A stretch of DNA of 64,000 nucleotides from Streptomyces sp. R21 (GCF_041051975.1 NZ_CP163435.1:6737001-6801000), one strand, 5' to 3'; counted from the stretch's first letter, positions 31,977-42,342 are shown. The notes: generated by a model not told the origin, from the sequence alone. Program-made: numbers and translations.

Positions 31977-34373
31977 TCAGCTCGTCGTGACCGCCGTGTC
32001 GTCCACCACGAAGCTCGTCTGCAGCGAGGAGTCCTCGACGCCGGTGAACTTCAGGGTGACGGTGGAGCCGGCGAACGCCGAGAGGCTGAAGGACTTCTGC
32101 ACGTACCCGGTGGCCTTGTTGAGGTTGGAGTAGGTCGCCAGGGTGGTCGATCCGGCGGTGACCGTCAGCTTGTCGTACTGCGTGCTGGTGGTCGTCTCCG
32201 ACGAGTCGATGTGCAGGTAGAACGTGAACGTGGTGCCCGTGCAGCCGCTCGGGATCGTCACCGACTGGGACAGCGTGTCGGTGTGCGTGGAGCCGTAGCC
32301 GTCCAGCCACGCCTTGTACGAGCCGCTGTGGGCCGCCTCGCTGCTGGAGTTGTCGATCACTCCGCTGGATGCCGTCCAGGTGGTGTTGCCGGACTCGAAG
32401 CCCTGGTTGCCCAGCAGCTGCGTTGAGGTGCAGGAGCCGCCTCCGGAGGAGCTGACGGTCCAGGTGAAGGACGCCGTACCGGTCGCGCCGGTGCTGTCGG
32501 TCACCGTGACGGTGCTGCTGTAGCTGCCGGCCGTCGTCGGGGTGCCGGTGATGGCGCCCGTGGAGCTGTTGATCGACAGGCCCGTGGGCAGGCCGGTCGC
32601 CGCGTACGTCAGGGAGCCGCTGTTGGTGGAGCTGGCCGAGATCTGCAGGCTCACCGCGGTGCCGACGGTCGACGACTGGCTGCCCGGGTTGGTGACCGTC
32701 ACGCCGCTGGTCGGCGGGGTGACGTGGCTGCCCACGTTGATGCCGGCGAAGGCGTTCGCCACGCCCGCGTACTGGGTGGAGCTGGAGCCGTACAGCGCCG
32801 TCGCGGCGTTCAGCGCGGCGGTGCGGGCCCCGGCGTAGTTGGTGCTGGACGTCATGTACGTCGTCAGCGCCTTGTACCAGATCTGCAGGGCGGCGGCCCG
32901 GCCGATGCCCGCGACGGCCACGCCGTCGGAGGTCGGGCTGTTGTAGGTCACGCCGTTGATGACCTTGCTGCCGCTGCCCTCGGAGAGCAGGTAGAACATG
33001 TGGTTCGCCGGGCCCGAGGAGTAGTGCACGTCCAGGTTGCCGACGCCCGAGTACCAACTGTCCGCGGAGCCGCCGTCCTTGCTCGGCTGGTCCATGTAAC
33101 GCAGCGGCGAACCGTCGCCGTTGATGTCGATCTTCTCGCCGATGAGGTAGTCGCCCACGTCGGTCGAGTTGCCCGCGTAGAACTCCACGCCCGTGCCGAA
33201 GATGTCGGAGGTCGCCTCGTTGAGGCCGCCGGACTCCCCGCTGTAGTCCAGGCCCGCGGTGTTGGACGTGACACCGTGGCTCATCTCGTGGCCCGCGACG
33301 TCGATTGAGGTGAGCGCGTGCGTGCTGCCCGAGCCGTCGCCGTACGTCATGCAGAAGCAGTCGTCGTCCCAGAAGGCGTTGACGTACGCGGTGCTGTAGT
33401 GGACGCGGCTGTAGGCGGCGACCCCGTCGTTCTTGATGCCGCTGCGGCCGAAGGTGTTCTTGTAGAAGTCCCAGGTCTCCTGGGCCCCGTAGGCCGCGTC
33501 CGCGCCCGCCGTCTGTGTGTTGGACCCGGAACCGGTGCCCCACACGTCGTCGGAGTCCGTCATCAGGGTGCCGGTGCCCGACGTGGCGTTGTTGAGGCTG
33601 TACGTCTTGTGGCCGCCGCGCGTGGTGTCGTACAGCTGGTACGTCGACCCGGACAGGGTCGTGCTCAGCGACACCGTGCCGCTGTACTGGGTGTTGCCGG
33701 TGCCGGTCTCGACGCCCTGGTAGCGGTGGAGTTCCTTGCCGGTGGTGGCGTCGGTGATGACGTGCAGCTTGCTGGGCGTGCCGTCGTCCTGGAAGCCGCC
33801 GACCACGGTCTCCCAGGCGAGCTTCGGGGTGCCGCTGCCGGCCCAGATCACCTTGCGGGCGCTGTCCGCGGTGGGCTTGGCCGCCTTGAGGTCCTTGGCG
33901 GTCTTGAGCGCCCTGCTCTGAGCGGCGGACTTGGTGAAGGCCGCGGTGGTCGTGGCGACCTTCACGGTGTGCTTGTTGTTGAACGTGGTGCTCACCGTGC
34001 CGGAGGCCAGGGAGGCCGGCGGGGTGTGCACGACCACGTCGCCGCCGAGCACGGGCAGACCGGCGTAGGTGCGCTCGTAACGGGTGTGGACGGTGCCGTC
34101 GTTGTCCTTGACGACGTCCTTGACGACCAGCTTCTCCTTGGCGCCCAGACCGATCGACCGTGCGGTCGCAGCGGTCTTCTTCGACGCGTTCCTCAGCAGC
34201 GCCGTGTGCTGGGCGGGGGTCAGCTTCGCCTCCAGGCCCCCGGTGCGCAGGGGGCTGGGGTGGGGGGCGGCGGGCTTGGCGGTCGCCGGGACCGTCTGGA
34301 TGCCGACGGCGAGAAGGGACGCGGCGGCCACCAGGGCTCCGGCCGCGGCCGCTCTACGGGGGGTTCGTCTCAC
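31977..34373 (-). CDS. Secreted M4 metallopeptidase with Ig-like and C-terminal domains
   Basis: A 798-residue exoenzyme. Signal peptide residues 1-32 (RRTPRR start, AAAAGALVAAASLL core). The FTP/PepSY propeptide spans about 50-230 (YERTYAGLPVLGGDVVVH). The M4 catalytic domain has HEMSHG near residue 362 and the third zinc ligand in GLNEATSDIFG; the proton-donor region is NLDVHYSSGPANHMFY. An Ig-like putative binding domain follows (PTGLSINSSTGAITGTPTTAG), then a ~150-residue C-terminal beta-sandwich with GNQGFESG, likely substrate binding. It lies between two YcxB-like paralogues, on the opposite strand. Confidence 0.94.
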   Translation of the reverse strand: MRRTPRRAAAAGALVAAASLLAVGIQTVPATAKPAAPHPSPLRTGGLEAKLTPAQHTALLRNASKKTAATARSIGLGAKEKLVVKDVVKDNDGTVHTRYERTYAGLPVLGGDVVVHTPPASLASGTVSTTFNNKHTVKVATTTAAFTKSAAQSRALKTAKDLKAAKPTADSARKVIWAGSGTPKLAWETVVGGFQDDGTPSKLHVITDATTGKELHRYQGVETGTGNTQYSGTVSLSTTLSGSTYQLYDTTRGGHKTYSLNNATSGTGTLMTDSDDVWGTGSGSNTQTAGADAAYGAQETWDFYKNTFGRSGIKNDGVAAYSRVHYSTAYVNAFWDDDCFCMTYGDGSGSTHALTSIDVAGHEMSHGVTSNTAGLDYSGESGGLNEATSDIFGTGVEFYAGNSTDVGDYLIGEKIDINGDGSPLRYMDQPSKDGGSADSWYSGVGNLDVHYSSGPANHMFYLLSEGSGSKVINGVTYNSPTSDGVAVAGIGRAAALQIWYKALTTYMTSSTNYAGARTAALNAATALYGSSSTQYAGVANAFAGINVGSHVTPPTSGVTVTNPGSQSSTVGTAVSLQISASSTNSGSLTYAATGLPTGLSINSSTGAITGTPTTAGSYSSTVTVTDSTGATGTASFTWTVSSSGGGSCTSTQLLGNQGFESGNTTWTASSGVIDNSSSEAAHSGSYKAWLDGYGSTHTDTLSQSVTIPSGCTGTTFTFYLHIDSSETTTSTQYDKLTVTAGSTTLATYSNLNKATGYVQKSFSLSAFAGSTVTLKFTGVEDSSLQTSFVVDDTAVTTS

Positions 34374-34621
34374 TCGTACTCCTACTGCTTCGGCCGCGCG
34401 TCGGCGACCGGTGACAGCCCGGGCAGACGGGGGTGTGCAGCCCGGGACGAGCTGAGCAGTGCGGTGCCGTGCTCAGGCCCGGATCGTGCGGGGCCTGGGT
34501 GAGAACTGGGGGGAGGGTCGCATGGTTGACCAGGGCATGTCATCAGAAAGCCGCGAGGTCGAGGGTTATCCCTCTACCCCTCGGTGCCGACGTCCGATCG
34601 CGGGCATTACGATCCCCGCTC

Positions 34622-35170
34622 ATGGACATGGGTGGGGGAGCCGCACACGATGTGCGGCCGGACATGCAGGAATCGGTCGAGCTGGCGTACCGGCCGAGTG
34701 TCGCGGACTTCACGTCGGCGCTGCGGGCGCGCAGGCGGATCAGCCGGGCGGGCCGGACAAGGTTCGCGGTCGTGGGCGTCGCGGCCCTCTTCGTCCTCGC
34801 GCAGGCCGCGGTCGCGCTGGCCGGGCACCGAGTGGCGAAGTTCCCGCTGATCTGGATCGTCTGCACGGTGGTGCTGCTGTCCCTGACCCCCTGGCTCCAG
34901 GCGCGGCAGGTCTTCCGCCTCGCCGAGCGGCAGGGCACCTTCCGCGTGGTCGTGTCGGACGCCGGGGTGACGGTGACCACCGACAACACCACGACCACCG
35001 TCAACTGGGTCGCACAGCCCCGCTACCGCGAGACCGCGGACGTGTTCGCCCTGTTCAGCGCCGACAGGAACGCCGTCGGCTTCACCGTGCTGCCCAAGCG
35101 GGGCGTCCAGCACCCGGCCGACGTGGACCGGCTGCGGGCGCTCCTCGACCGCAACCTGACCCGCGTCTGA
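34622..35170 (+). CDS. YcxB-like two-TM membrane protein (paralogue B)
   Basis: About 182 residues. SVELAYRPSVADFTSALRAR, two hydrophobic helices (FAVVGVAALFVLAQAAVALAG and FPLIWIVCTVVLLSLTPW), VVSDAGVTVTTDNTTTTVNW, and the C-terminus VLPKRG with HPADVDRLRALLDRN follow the same plan as the protein at 31443. The start is unclear: ATG 34622 is the longest reasonable choice, while GTG 34652 lies 11 bp after GGGGGAG. Function unknown; YcxB-like family. Confidence 0.78.
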   Translation: MDMGGGAAHDVRPDMQESVELAYRPSVADFTSALRARRRISRAGRTRFAVVGVAALFVLAQAAVALAGHRVAKFPLIWIVCTVVLLSLTPWLQARQVFRLAERQGTFRVVVSDAGVTVTTDNTTTTVNWVAQPRYRETADVFALFSADRNAVGFTVLPKRGVQHPADVDRLRALLDRNLTRV

Positions 35171-35225
35171 ACCTCGGCGACCCCGGGGAGGTTCAGGCAC
35201 GCCCCCGGAGCCGCTCGGCGCCGCG

Positions 35226-35642
35226 TCAGCCCTTCGCCGCCGCGCAGTCGGCGCACGTGCCGAAGATCTCCACGGTGTGCGCCACGTTCACATACCCGTG
35301 CTCCGCCGCGATCGCCTCGGCCCACTTCTCCACGGCCGGGCCCTCCACCTCGACGGCCTTGCCGCAGACGCGGCAGACGAGGTGGTGGTGGTGCTCGCCG
35401 GAGGAGCAGCGACGGTAGACGGACTCGCCCTCGGAGGTGCGCAGGACGTCGACCTCGCCGGCGTCGGCGAGGGACTGGAGCGTGCGGTAGACGGTCGTCA
35501 GCCCGACCGAGTCGCCCTTGTGCTTGAGCATGTCGTGGAGCTCCTGCGCACTGCGGAACTCGTCCACCTCGTCGAGCGCTGCCGCCACGGCGGCACGCTG
35601 CCGGGTGGAACGGCCGCGTACGGGCGATCCAGCGGTTGTCAC
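35226..35642 (-). CDS. zur: Zinc uptake regulator (Fur family)
   Basis: A 138-residue repressor. The winged-helix N-terminus has RGRSTRQRAAV, then SAQELHDMLKHKGDSVGLTT and VYRTLQSLADAG. HHHHLVCRVCGKAVEVEG and IFGTCADC supply the two CxxC pairs of the structural zinc site and the regulatory His residues. As last gene of the znuACB operon it is best assigned as Zur rather than Fur. GTG 35642 has GAGGAGG 5-6 bp upstream. It should bind the two sites before znuA when zinc is sufficient. Confidence 0.93.
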   Translation of the reverse strand: MTTAGSPVRGRSTRQRAAVAAALDEVDEFRSAQELHDMLKHKGDSVGLTTVYRTLQSLADAGEVDVLRTSEGESVYRRCSSGEHHHHLVCRVCGKAVEVEGPAVEKWAEAIAAEHGYVNVAHTVEIFGTCADCAAAKG

Positions 35643-35700
35643 CGTTGCCTCCTCACGTCTGCCCTTGCCCGGCCATTGTGCCAGGCCGGACTGTGCGTGG

Positions 35701-36597
35701 TCAGACGCCGACCTTCCCGCTCGGATCGCGGGTGGCCGGAATCGCGCACTCTGCCGGGTCGCCGGTCTCCAGTGCGGCGGCCCGTGCCCTGCGGCGTGCC
35801 AACGGCGCAGCCAGCGCGGTGAGCAGCATGAACACGCCGATGGCCATCAGGACGATCGTCGCGCCGGGCGGCACGTCCACGTAGTACGTGGTCACCGTGC
35901 CGCCGATGGTCACACCCACCCCGATCGCCACGGCGACGGCGAAGGTGACGGCGAAGCTCCGGCTGAGCTGCTGCGCGGCCGCGACCGGCACCACCATCAG
36001 GGCGGAGACCAGCAGCAGGCCGACGATCCGCATGGCGACCGTGACGGTGACCGCCGCCGTGACGGCCGTCAGCAGATTCAGGGCGCGCACCGGGAGTCCG
36101 GTCACCCGCGCGAACTCCTCGTCCTGGCTGACCGCGAACAGCTGCCGGCGCAGGCCGACGGTGACGAGGACGACGAAGGCCGCAAGGAGGCAGATCGCCG
36201 TCACGTCCTCCTGCGAGACCGTCGTGAGCGAGCCGAAGAGGTACGACAAGAGGTTGGCGTTGCTGCCGCCCGGCGCAAGGTTGATCAGCATCACACCGCC
36301 CGCCATGCCCCCGTAGAAGAGCATCGCGAGCGCGATGTCGCCGCGCGTCTTGCCGTACCAGCGGATCAGCTCCATGAGGACCGCGCCGACCACGGAGACG
36401 AGCGTCGCCATCCACACCGGGGACCAGGACAACAGGAAACCGAGGCCGACGCCGGTCATCGCGACGTGGCCGATTCCGTCGCCCATCAGGGCCTGGCGGC
36501 GCTGCACGAGGTAGATGCCGACGGCAGGTGCGGTGATCCCGATGAGGACGGCGGCGAGCAGGGCCCGCTGCATGAAGGCGTAGTCGAGGATGGTCAT
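35701..36597 (-). CDS. znuB: Zinc ABC transporter permease
   Basis: A 298-residue permease of the ABC-3 (metal) class with about eight or nine TMs. QALMGDGIGHVAMTGVGLG near residue 40 is the conserved cytoplasmic motif of ZnuB/MntB proteins, and EFARVTGLPVRALNLL is the docking loop. The start shares one base with the znuC stop (TGATG). It transports zinc delivered by ZnuA and is separated from zur by 58 bp. Confidence 0.94.
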   Translation of the reverse strand: MTILDYAFMQRALLAAVLIGITAPAVGIYLVQRRQALMGDGIGHVAMTGVGLGFLLSWSPVWMATLVSVVGAVLMELIRWYGKTRGDIALAMLFYGGMAGGVMLINLAPGGSNANLLSYLFGSLTTVSQEDVTAICLLAAFVVLVTVGLRRQLFAVSQDEEFARVTGLPVRALNLLTAVTAAVTVTVAMRIVGLLLVSALMVVPVAAAQQLSRSFAVTFAVAVAIGVGVTIGGTVTTYYVDVPPGATIVLMAIGVFMLLTALAAPLARRRARAAALETGDPAECAIPATRDPSGKVGV

Positions 36598-37364
36598 CAG
36601 CTCAGCAGTCCCGTCCGGATCGGTTCGGCGTCGTGAGCCGCGTGCGGGTGTACGTGGTCGTGGCCGGGCAGCGCGTGCTGGCCGACCGCCCGCGGGGGCG
36701 GGCCGTCGTGGAGGACGCAGCCGTCGCGCAGGACGACCGCGCGGTCGATCAGCGGCTCCAGGGGACCGAGCTCGTGCAGGACGAGGAGGACGGAGGTGTC
36801 CTGCGCGACCTGCTCGCGCAGGGTCGCCGCCAGGACCTCCTGGCTGACGAGGTCGACGCCCGCCATCGGCTCGTCCATGATCAGCAGTTCGGGCTCGGAG
36901 GCGAGGGCGCGGGCGATGAGCACGCGCTGGTGCTGGCCGCCCGACAGCGCGTTCACGGAGTCCTTGGCGCGGTCCGCCAGGCCGACCAGCTCGATGGCCC
37001 TGCGCACCGCCTCATGGTCGGTCCTGCGCAGCATGCCGAAGCGGGCGCGAGACAGCCGCCCGGAGGCGACGATCTCGGTCACCGTCGCGGGCACGCCGCC
37101 CACGGCGGTCGTGCGCTGCGGGACGTACCCCACACGCTTCCAGTCGCGGAAACGGCGGCGGGGGGTGCCGAAGATCTCGATCTCGCCGCCGCTGACGGGG
37201 ACTTGGCCGATGATGCTGCGTACGGCGGTCGACTTGCCGGAGCCGTTGGCGCCGAGCAGGGCGACGACCTCACCGCGGTGCACGGTCAGGTCGATGCCGC
37301 GCAGGACGGGGCGCGAGCCCAGCTCGGCGGTCACGCCGCGCAGGGATATGACGGGCTCGCTCAC
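36597..37364 (-). CDS. znuC: Zinc ABC transporter ATPase
   Basis: A 255-residue ATPase: Walker A GANGSGKST near residue 35, Q-loop YVPQRTT, signature LSGGQHQR, Walker B LLIMDEPMAGVD, and LHELG in place of the usual switch His region. The C-terminal tail is His-rich (GQHALPGHDHVHPHAAHDAE), which may buffer zinc. It begins 16 bp after the znuA stop and overlaps znuB by one base. Confidence 0.94.
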   Translation of the reverse strand: MSEPVISLRGVTAELGSRPVLRGIDLTVHRGEVVALLGANGSGKSTAVRSIIGQVPVSGGEIEIFGTPRRRFRDWKRVGYVPQRTTAVGGVPATVTEIVASGRLSRARFGMLRRTDHEAVRRAIELVGLADRAKDSVNALSGGQHQRVLIARALASEPELLIMDEPMAGVDLVSQEVLAATLREQVAQDTSVLLVLHELGPLEPLIDRAVVLRDGCVLHDGPPPRAVGQHALPGHDHVHPHAAHDAEPIRTGLLS

Positions 37365-37380
37365 GCTGTCCTCCTGGGGA

Positions 37381-38346
37381 TCACTTGGTGCCCAACGCTG
37401 TCTGCAACGCCTTCAGGTTCGATTCCATTACCTGGACGTAGTCGCTGCCCCTGGACGTGCCCTTGACGATGCCCTCGATCGGGTCGAGGACGTCCGTCTT
37501 GAGGCCCGCGTCGCTCGCGATGGTCTTGGCGGTCTTGTCGCTGACGAGCGTCTCGTAGAAGACCGTGGAGACGCCGTCGGACTTGGCCATCTTCTCAAGG
37601 TCCTTCACGCGGTTCCCGCTGGGCTCCGACTCCGGGTCCAGACCGTTGATCGCTTCCTCGGTGAGGCCGTAGCGCTCGGCGAGGTAGCCGAAGGCGGCGT
37701 GCGTGGTGATGAAGACCTTGGTCTTGGTGTTCGCCAGCCCGGTCTTGTACTGGGCGTTGAGGGCGTCGAGCTTCTCGACCAGCGCGTCGGTGTTCTTCTT
37801 GTAGTCCGCGGCGTTGTCCGGGTCTTCCTTCTCGAAGGCCTTGCCGACGCCCTTGGCGACCTCGGCGTACTTCACCGGGTCGAGCCAGATGTGCGGGTCG
37901 GCGCTGCCGGATTCCTCGCCCTTGGAGTCGTCGTGGGCGGCCGCGTGCCCGCCGACCTCGTTGCCGTGCTTCTCCAGCGAGGTCAGCGACGCGGCGTCGA
38001 TCTTGGCCTTGACCTCGGACTGCGCCACGGCGTCGTCGACGGCCGGCTGGAGGTTCTTGAGGTAGAGGACGGCGTCCGCCTCCTGGAGCTGCGCGGTCTG
38101 CTTGGCGCTGATCTCCAGGTCGTGCGGTTCCTGGCCGGGCTGGGTCAGGTTCGAGACGTTCACGTGCGTCCCGCCGATCTGCTCGGCGAGGTACTGCATG
38201 GGGTAGAACGACGCCACCACGTCGAGCTTCCCGCCGCTCTTGCCGTCGGCCGCGGAGGAGTCGGTGCAGGCGGAAAGGGTTCCCAGGCCGAGGGCGGTGG
38301 CCGCCAGGACCGCGGACCCGGATATGAGGCGTCGTCGTACGTTCAT
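37381..38346 (-). CDS. znuA: Zinc-binding lipoprotein of the Znu transporter
   Basis: A 321-residue cluster A-I binding protein. The lipoprotein signal ends in LSAC (TLSACTDSS). Zinc ligands are visible as QEPHDLEIS, DPHIWLDP and TTHAAFGYLAERYGL. A His/acid-rich loop (HGNEVGGHAAAHDDSKGEES) between them is typical of ZnuA. ATG 38346 is used; ATG 38355 and TTG 38361 are in frame and none has a Shine-Dalgarno site, so a leaderless transcript is possible. Two Zur-like boxes overlap this start region. Confidence 0.93.
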   Translation of the reverse strand: MNVRRRLISGSAVLAATALGLGTLSACTDSSAADGKSGGKLDVVASFYPMQYLAEQIGGTHVNVSNLTQPGQEPHDLEISAKQTAQLQEADAVLYLKNLQPAVDDAVAQSEVKAKIDAASLTSLEKHGNEVGGHAAAHDDSKGEESGSADPHIWLDPVKYAEVAKGVGKAFEKEDPDNAADYKKNTDALVEKLDALNAQYKTGLANTKTKVFITTHAAFGYLAERYGLTEEAINGLDPESEPSGNRVKDLEKMAKSDGVSTVFYETLVSDKTAKTIASDAGLKTDVLDPIEGIVKGTSRGSDYVQVMESNLKALQTALGTK

Positions 38347-38382
38347 GACAGTCATTTTCAACTAAAGTGGAAACGATTGTCA
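38346..38382. promoter_or_regulatory. Two tandem Zur-box-like sites
   Basis: Box 1, minus strand TGAAAATGACTGTCA (38346-38360), closely fits the streptomycete Zur consensus TGAAAATGATTTTCA. Box 2, TGGAAACGATTGTCA (38368-38382), is weaker. Centres are 22 bp apart, two helical turns. The sites lie in the 131-bp gap between divergent znuA and glyS, and box 1 touches the znuA start codon. Confidence 0.75.
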
Positions 38383-38477
38383 ACAACGATCTAGAGGCGA
38401 ACCGATTTGATACCAGGGTGGGCCCCGCCGGTAACCTGAAGCATTCGCTGCCGTCCGTTCGTAATGAAGAGAGCACC

Positions 38478-39857
<1,380 letters not shown>

Positions 39858-39876
39858 CGCCTCTCCCCGCACCTGG

Positions 39877-39908
39877 AAGCCCCCGGTCCCCTTTGGGACC
39901 GGGGGCTT
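39877..39908 (+). terminator. glyS terminator
   Basis: Perfect 14-bp stem (39877-39890 with 39895-39908), loop CTTT, 19 bp after the glyS stop. It may also serve the small gene converging from the other side. Confidence 0.9.
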
Positions 39909-39936
39909 TCGCGGTGGACGGGAGGATCCCGGCGGG

Positions 39937-40143
39937 CTACCCCTCCGTCGGGTCCACCGTCGCCTGGTGTGCCTCCGCGAGATGCTCCTCCGCCTTCAGC
40001 CACGGCAGGAACTGCGCGCCCTTGCGCCAGCCGCAGGTGTCGCATCTGATCGTCCGCTGCACGCCCGAGCGTTGCACGTGGACGACGTGCTCCCGGCCGT
40101 GCTGGTCCCAGCGGCTCACCTTGCTCGTGTTGATCTGCAGCAT
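39937..40143 (-). CDS. Small zinc-finger-like hypothetical protein
   Basis: 68 residues. The centre contains IRCDTCGWRKGAQFLPWLKA and ends EEHLAEAHQAT. CxxC plus two downstream His suggest a single zinc-finger-like fold. GGAGG 4-5 bp before ATG 40143 fixes the start; a longer in-frame version from 40176 lacks such a site. Small proteins of this type are conserved in Streptomyces as far as I know, without known function. It converges on glyS. Confidence 0.75.
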   Translation of the reverse strand: MLQINTSKVSRWDQHGREHVVHVQRSGVQRTIRCDTCGWRKGAQFLPWLKAEEHLAEAHQATVDPTEG

Positions 40144-40289
40144 GACGCCTCCGGCCTCCAGGTGGTACCGCGCCACTTGCGCAGCAAGGAGTGTGCAGCA
40201 TGGGCAAGATCAACGGGGGGTCCTGGGTGGGGAGTTGGCGGGGGTGTTGGGCAGGTCTGCGGGGATCTCTCGCCGTACGGGGCGAAATC

Positions 40290-40802
40290 TCACACTCGGC
40301 GGCCCGCGTCGTCCACCGTCACCACCCGGCGCAGCAACGCCGTCAGCGTCTCCCGCTCCGCCCCCGACAGCGCGCCCAGACAGTCGGCCTGGGAGCGGTC
40401 GGCCACCTTCTTCAGTTCGGCGAGGCGCACCTCGCCCCCGGCGGTGAGAGCGACCCGCTGGCGCCGCCGGTCCGCGGGGTCCCGTACCCGCCGTACGAGA
40501 TCCTGCCGCTCGACCTCGTCGAGGTAGCCGACGAGGTGGCTGCGGTTGAGGTCGAGCCGGTCGGCCAGTTCGTGCTGGGCGAGCGGTCCGAAGTCCCCGA
40601 GGCCCGCGAGGACCGCGAAGTGGGGCAGGCGCAGGTCGTGCTCCTTGAGTGCCTCGACCAGGGCGCGATGGCCGATCCGGGCGACGTGTCCCGCCAGGTA
40701 GGAGGGGAGGGCGAGGAGCGTCGGCGGGCGCGAGGCCCCGTCCGGCTCGGCGTCCCCCTCCCCGGCTTCCCGGGAAGGGGCGTCTTCACGTGTCACTGCC
40801 AT
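40290..40802 (-). CDS. MarR family regulator
   Basis: A 170-residue winged-helix repressor. HELADRLDLNRSHLVGYLDE is the recognition region, followed by the basic wing VRRVRDPADRRRQRVALT and dimerisation helices. It starts 31 bp downstream of a DHA2 drug exporter on the same strand. The two probably form an operon in which MarR answers the exported compound, though the exporter also has an MmyB-like regulator divergent from it. Confidence 0.9.
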   Translation of the reverse strand: MAVTREDAPSREAGEGDAEPDGASRPPTLLALPSYLAGHVARIGHRALVEALKEHDLRLPHFAVLAGLGDFGPLAQHELADRLDLNRSHLVGYLDEVERQDLVRRVRDPADRRRQRVALTAGGEVRLAELKKVADRSQADCLGALSGAERETLTALLRRVVTVDDAGRRV

Positions 40803-40833
40803 GGCCGTAACCCTAGTGACCGCTGCGGCGCGG

Positions 40834-42273
40834 CTAGTTGACCGTCCGCGGCAGCCGCAGGCTCAGCGCTGTCGTCAGGGCCACGCCCGCCAGCTGGACG
40901 AGGAGGGTCGTCATGAGGGCGTCCCGCATGCCCATGCCCGGCACCAGGGACAGGAAGAGGGTGCCCAGGGTCGCCACACCGAGGGCCAGCGCCGACTGCT
41001 GCGTGGTGATCATGACGCCGCTGCCGACGCCGGCCCGCGCCGGCGGGACCTCGGAGAGGATGATCCGGAAGATGACGGGGAGTTGGAGGGCCTGCCCGGC
41101 GCCGGCCACCGCCGCACCCGGCAGCAGCTCCACCACGCCCAGGTCCGGCCACGACCGCCACGCGGCGAGGACCAGCAGCGCCACGCCGACCGCCTGGATC
41201 AGGCCCCCGGCGGTCACCACACGGGTGCCATAGCGGGCGACCAGCCGCGGACCGCACAGCGAGACGACGAAGAAGACGACGGCCATCGGGGCGAGCGCCA
41301 GGCCGGCCGGGACCGGGCCGAGGCCCGCACCCCGCTGGAGCGCCACCGCGATCACGAACATGAAGCCGCTGAAGCCGATCGAGAACGGCACGATCAGGAC
41401 CAGACCCCGGCGCAGCGACAGCGTGGCGAACAGGCTCGGGGGCACCAGCGGCGTACGGCCGCTGCGGTCCTCCCGGCGCTCCACGAACCAGAACGCCGCC
41501 GCCGCGAACGGGAACGCCACCAGGGACAGCCACGTCCACAGCGGCCAGCCCGCCGCCCTGCCCTCGGTGAGCGGGGCCAGCAGCGTCAGCAGCGCCACCG
41601 CGAGCAGCACCGTGCCCGCGCCGTCGATCGGCTCCGGGCGCTGCGAGCGCGTCTCGGGCACGGCGCGGGCGGCCAGCACCAGGCCGACGAGGACGACGGG
41701 GACGTTCACGAGGAACACCGAGCGCCAGCCCGTGCCGGCGATGTCGGCGGCCACCAGGACACCGCCGAGGATCTGGCCCGCCACCATGGAGAGCCCGGCC
41801 GTGGCGCCGTACAGGCCCATCGCCTTGGCGCGCCGCGGACCGGTGGTCGTCGACTGGATGGTGGCGAGCACCTGGGGCAGCATCGCCGCGGCCGCCGCGC
41901 CCTGTGCGACGCGCGCCGCGACGAGGGTCCAGGCGCTGGGCGCCAGGCCGCAGGCGAGCGAGGTGATGCCGAAGGCCGCCATGCCGCCGAGGAAGAGCCG
42001 GCGCCGGCCGAACAGGTCGCCGAGGCGACCGCCGAGGACCAGGAGGACGGCGTACGAGACTCCGTACCCGGCGACGACGAGTTCGAGGACGGCCTCGCTC
42101 GCGGACAGATCCCGGCCGATCGTCGGCAGGGCGACGTTCACGATGAAGAAGTCGATGAGAGGAAGTGCCGCGCCGAGCAGCACGGTGAACAGTCCGAGGC
42201 TGCCGAGCACGGGTGGGGCGGCGGCGGGGCGGACTGGGGTGGGTGTGATGGTTCCGGTTCGGGTTTCGGTCAC
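40834..42273 (-). CDS. DHA2-type MFS drug exporter
   Basis: A 479-residue protein with about fourteen TMs. LPLIDFFIVNVALPTIGRDL is the DHA2 motif in TM1, with GGRLGDLFGRRRLFLGG motif A and RVAQGAAAAAMLPQVLA motif B/C. GTG 42273 is taken as the start. It is divergent from an XRE/MmyB-like regulator across 101 bp with several palindromes, and is followed by a MarR gene. Probable proton-driven efflux of a hydrophobic compound or antibiotic. Confidence 0.92.
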   Translation of the reverse strand: MTETRTGTITPTPVRPAAAPPVLGSLGLFTVLLGAALPLIDFFIVNVALPTIGRDLSASEAVLELVVAGYGVSYAVLLVLGGRLGDLFGRRRLFLGGMAAFGITSLACGLAPSAWTLVAARVAQGAAAAAMLPQVLATIQSTTTGPRRAKAMGLYGATAGLSMVAGQILGGVLVAADIAGTGWRSVFLVNVPVVLVGLVLAARAVPETRSQRPEPIDGAGTVLLAVALLTLLAPLTEGRAAGWPLWTWLSLVAFPFAAAAFWFVERREDRSGRTPLVPPSLFATLSLRRGLVLIVPFSIGFSGFMFVIAVALQRGAGLGPVPAGLALAPMAVVFFVVSLCGPRLVARYGTRVVTAGGLIQAVGVALLVLAAWRSWPDLGVVELLPGAAVAGAGQALQLPVIFRIILSEVPPARAGVGSGVMITTQQSALALGVATLGTLFLSLVPGMGMRDALMTTLLVQLAGVALTTALSLRLPRTVN

Positions 42274-42300
42274 ATGGGAAAGCCTCGCTCGATGCCCAAG

Positions 42301-42342
42301 CTGGTACCAGAGTCTCTTTATCCTGGTAGAACCAGTACCTGG
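42301..42342. promoter_or_regulatory. Three overlapping palindromic operators
   Basis: CTGGTACCAG (42301-42310) is a perfect palindrome. CTGGTAGAACCAG (42323-42335) has the same CTGGT/ACCAG half-sites with wider spacing. CCAGTACCTGG (42332-42342) overlaps it. All lie between the exporter and the MmyB-like regulator, together with TTTATCCT that could serve as a -10 region. Confidence 0.65.

Noticed and set aside
31969..33543. Long minus-strand frame overlapping the secreted M4 protease
   Set aside because: Arg/His-rich low-complexity shadow; the M4 frame carries the signal peptide, HEMSH motif and complete domains.
40200..40841. Plus-strand ORF starting MGKINGGSWVG with a good AAGGAG site
   Set aside because: It runs antisense through the MarR gene, has Trp/Gly/Arg-rich composition, and shows no coding character after the first few codons.
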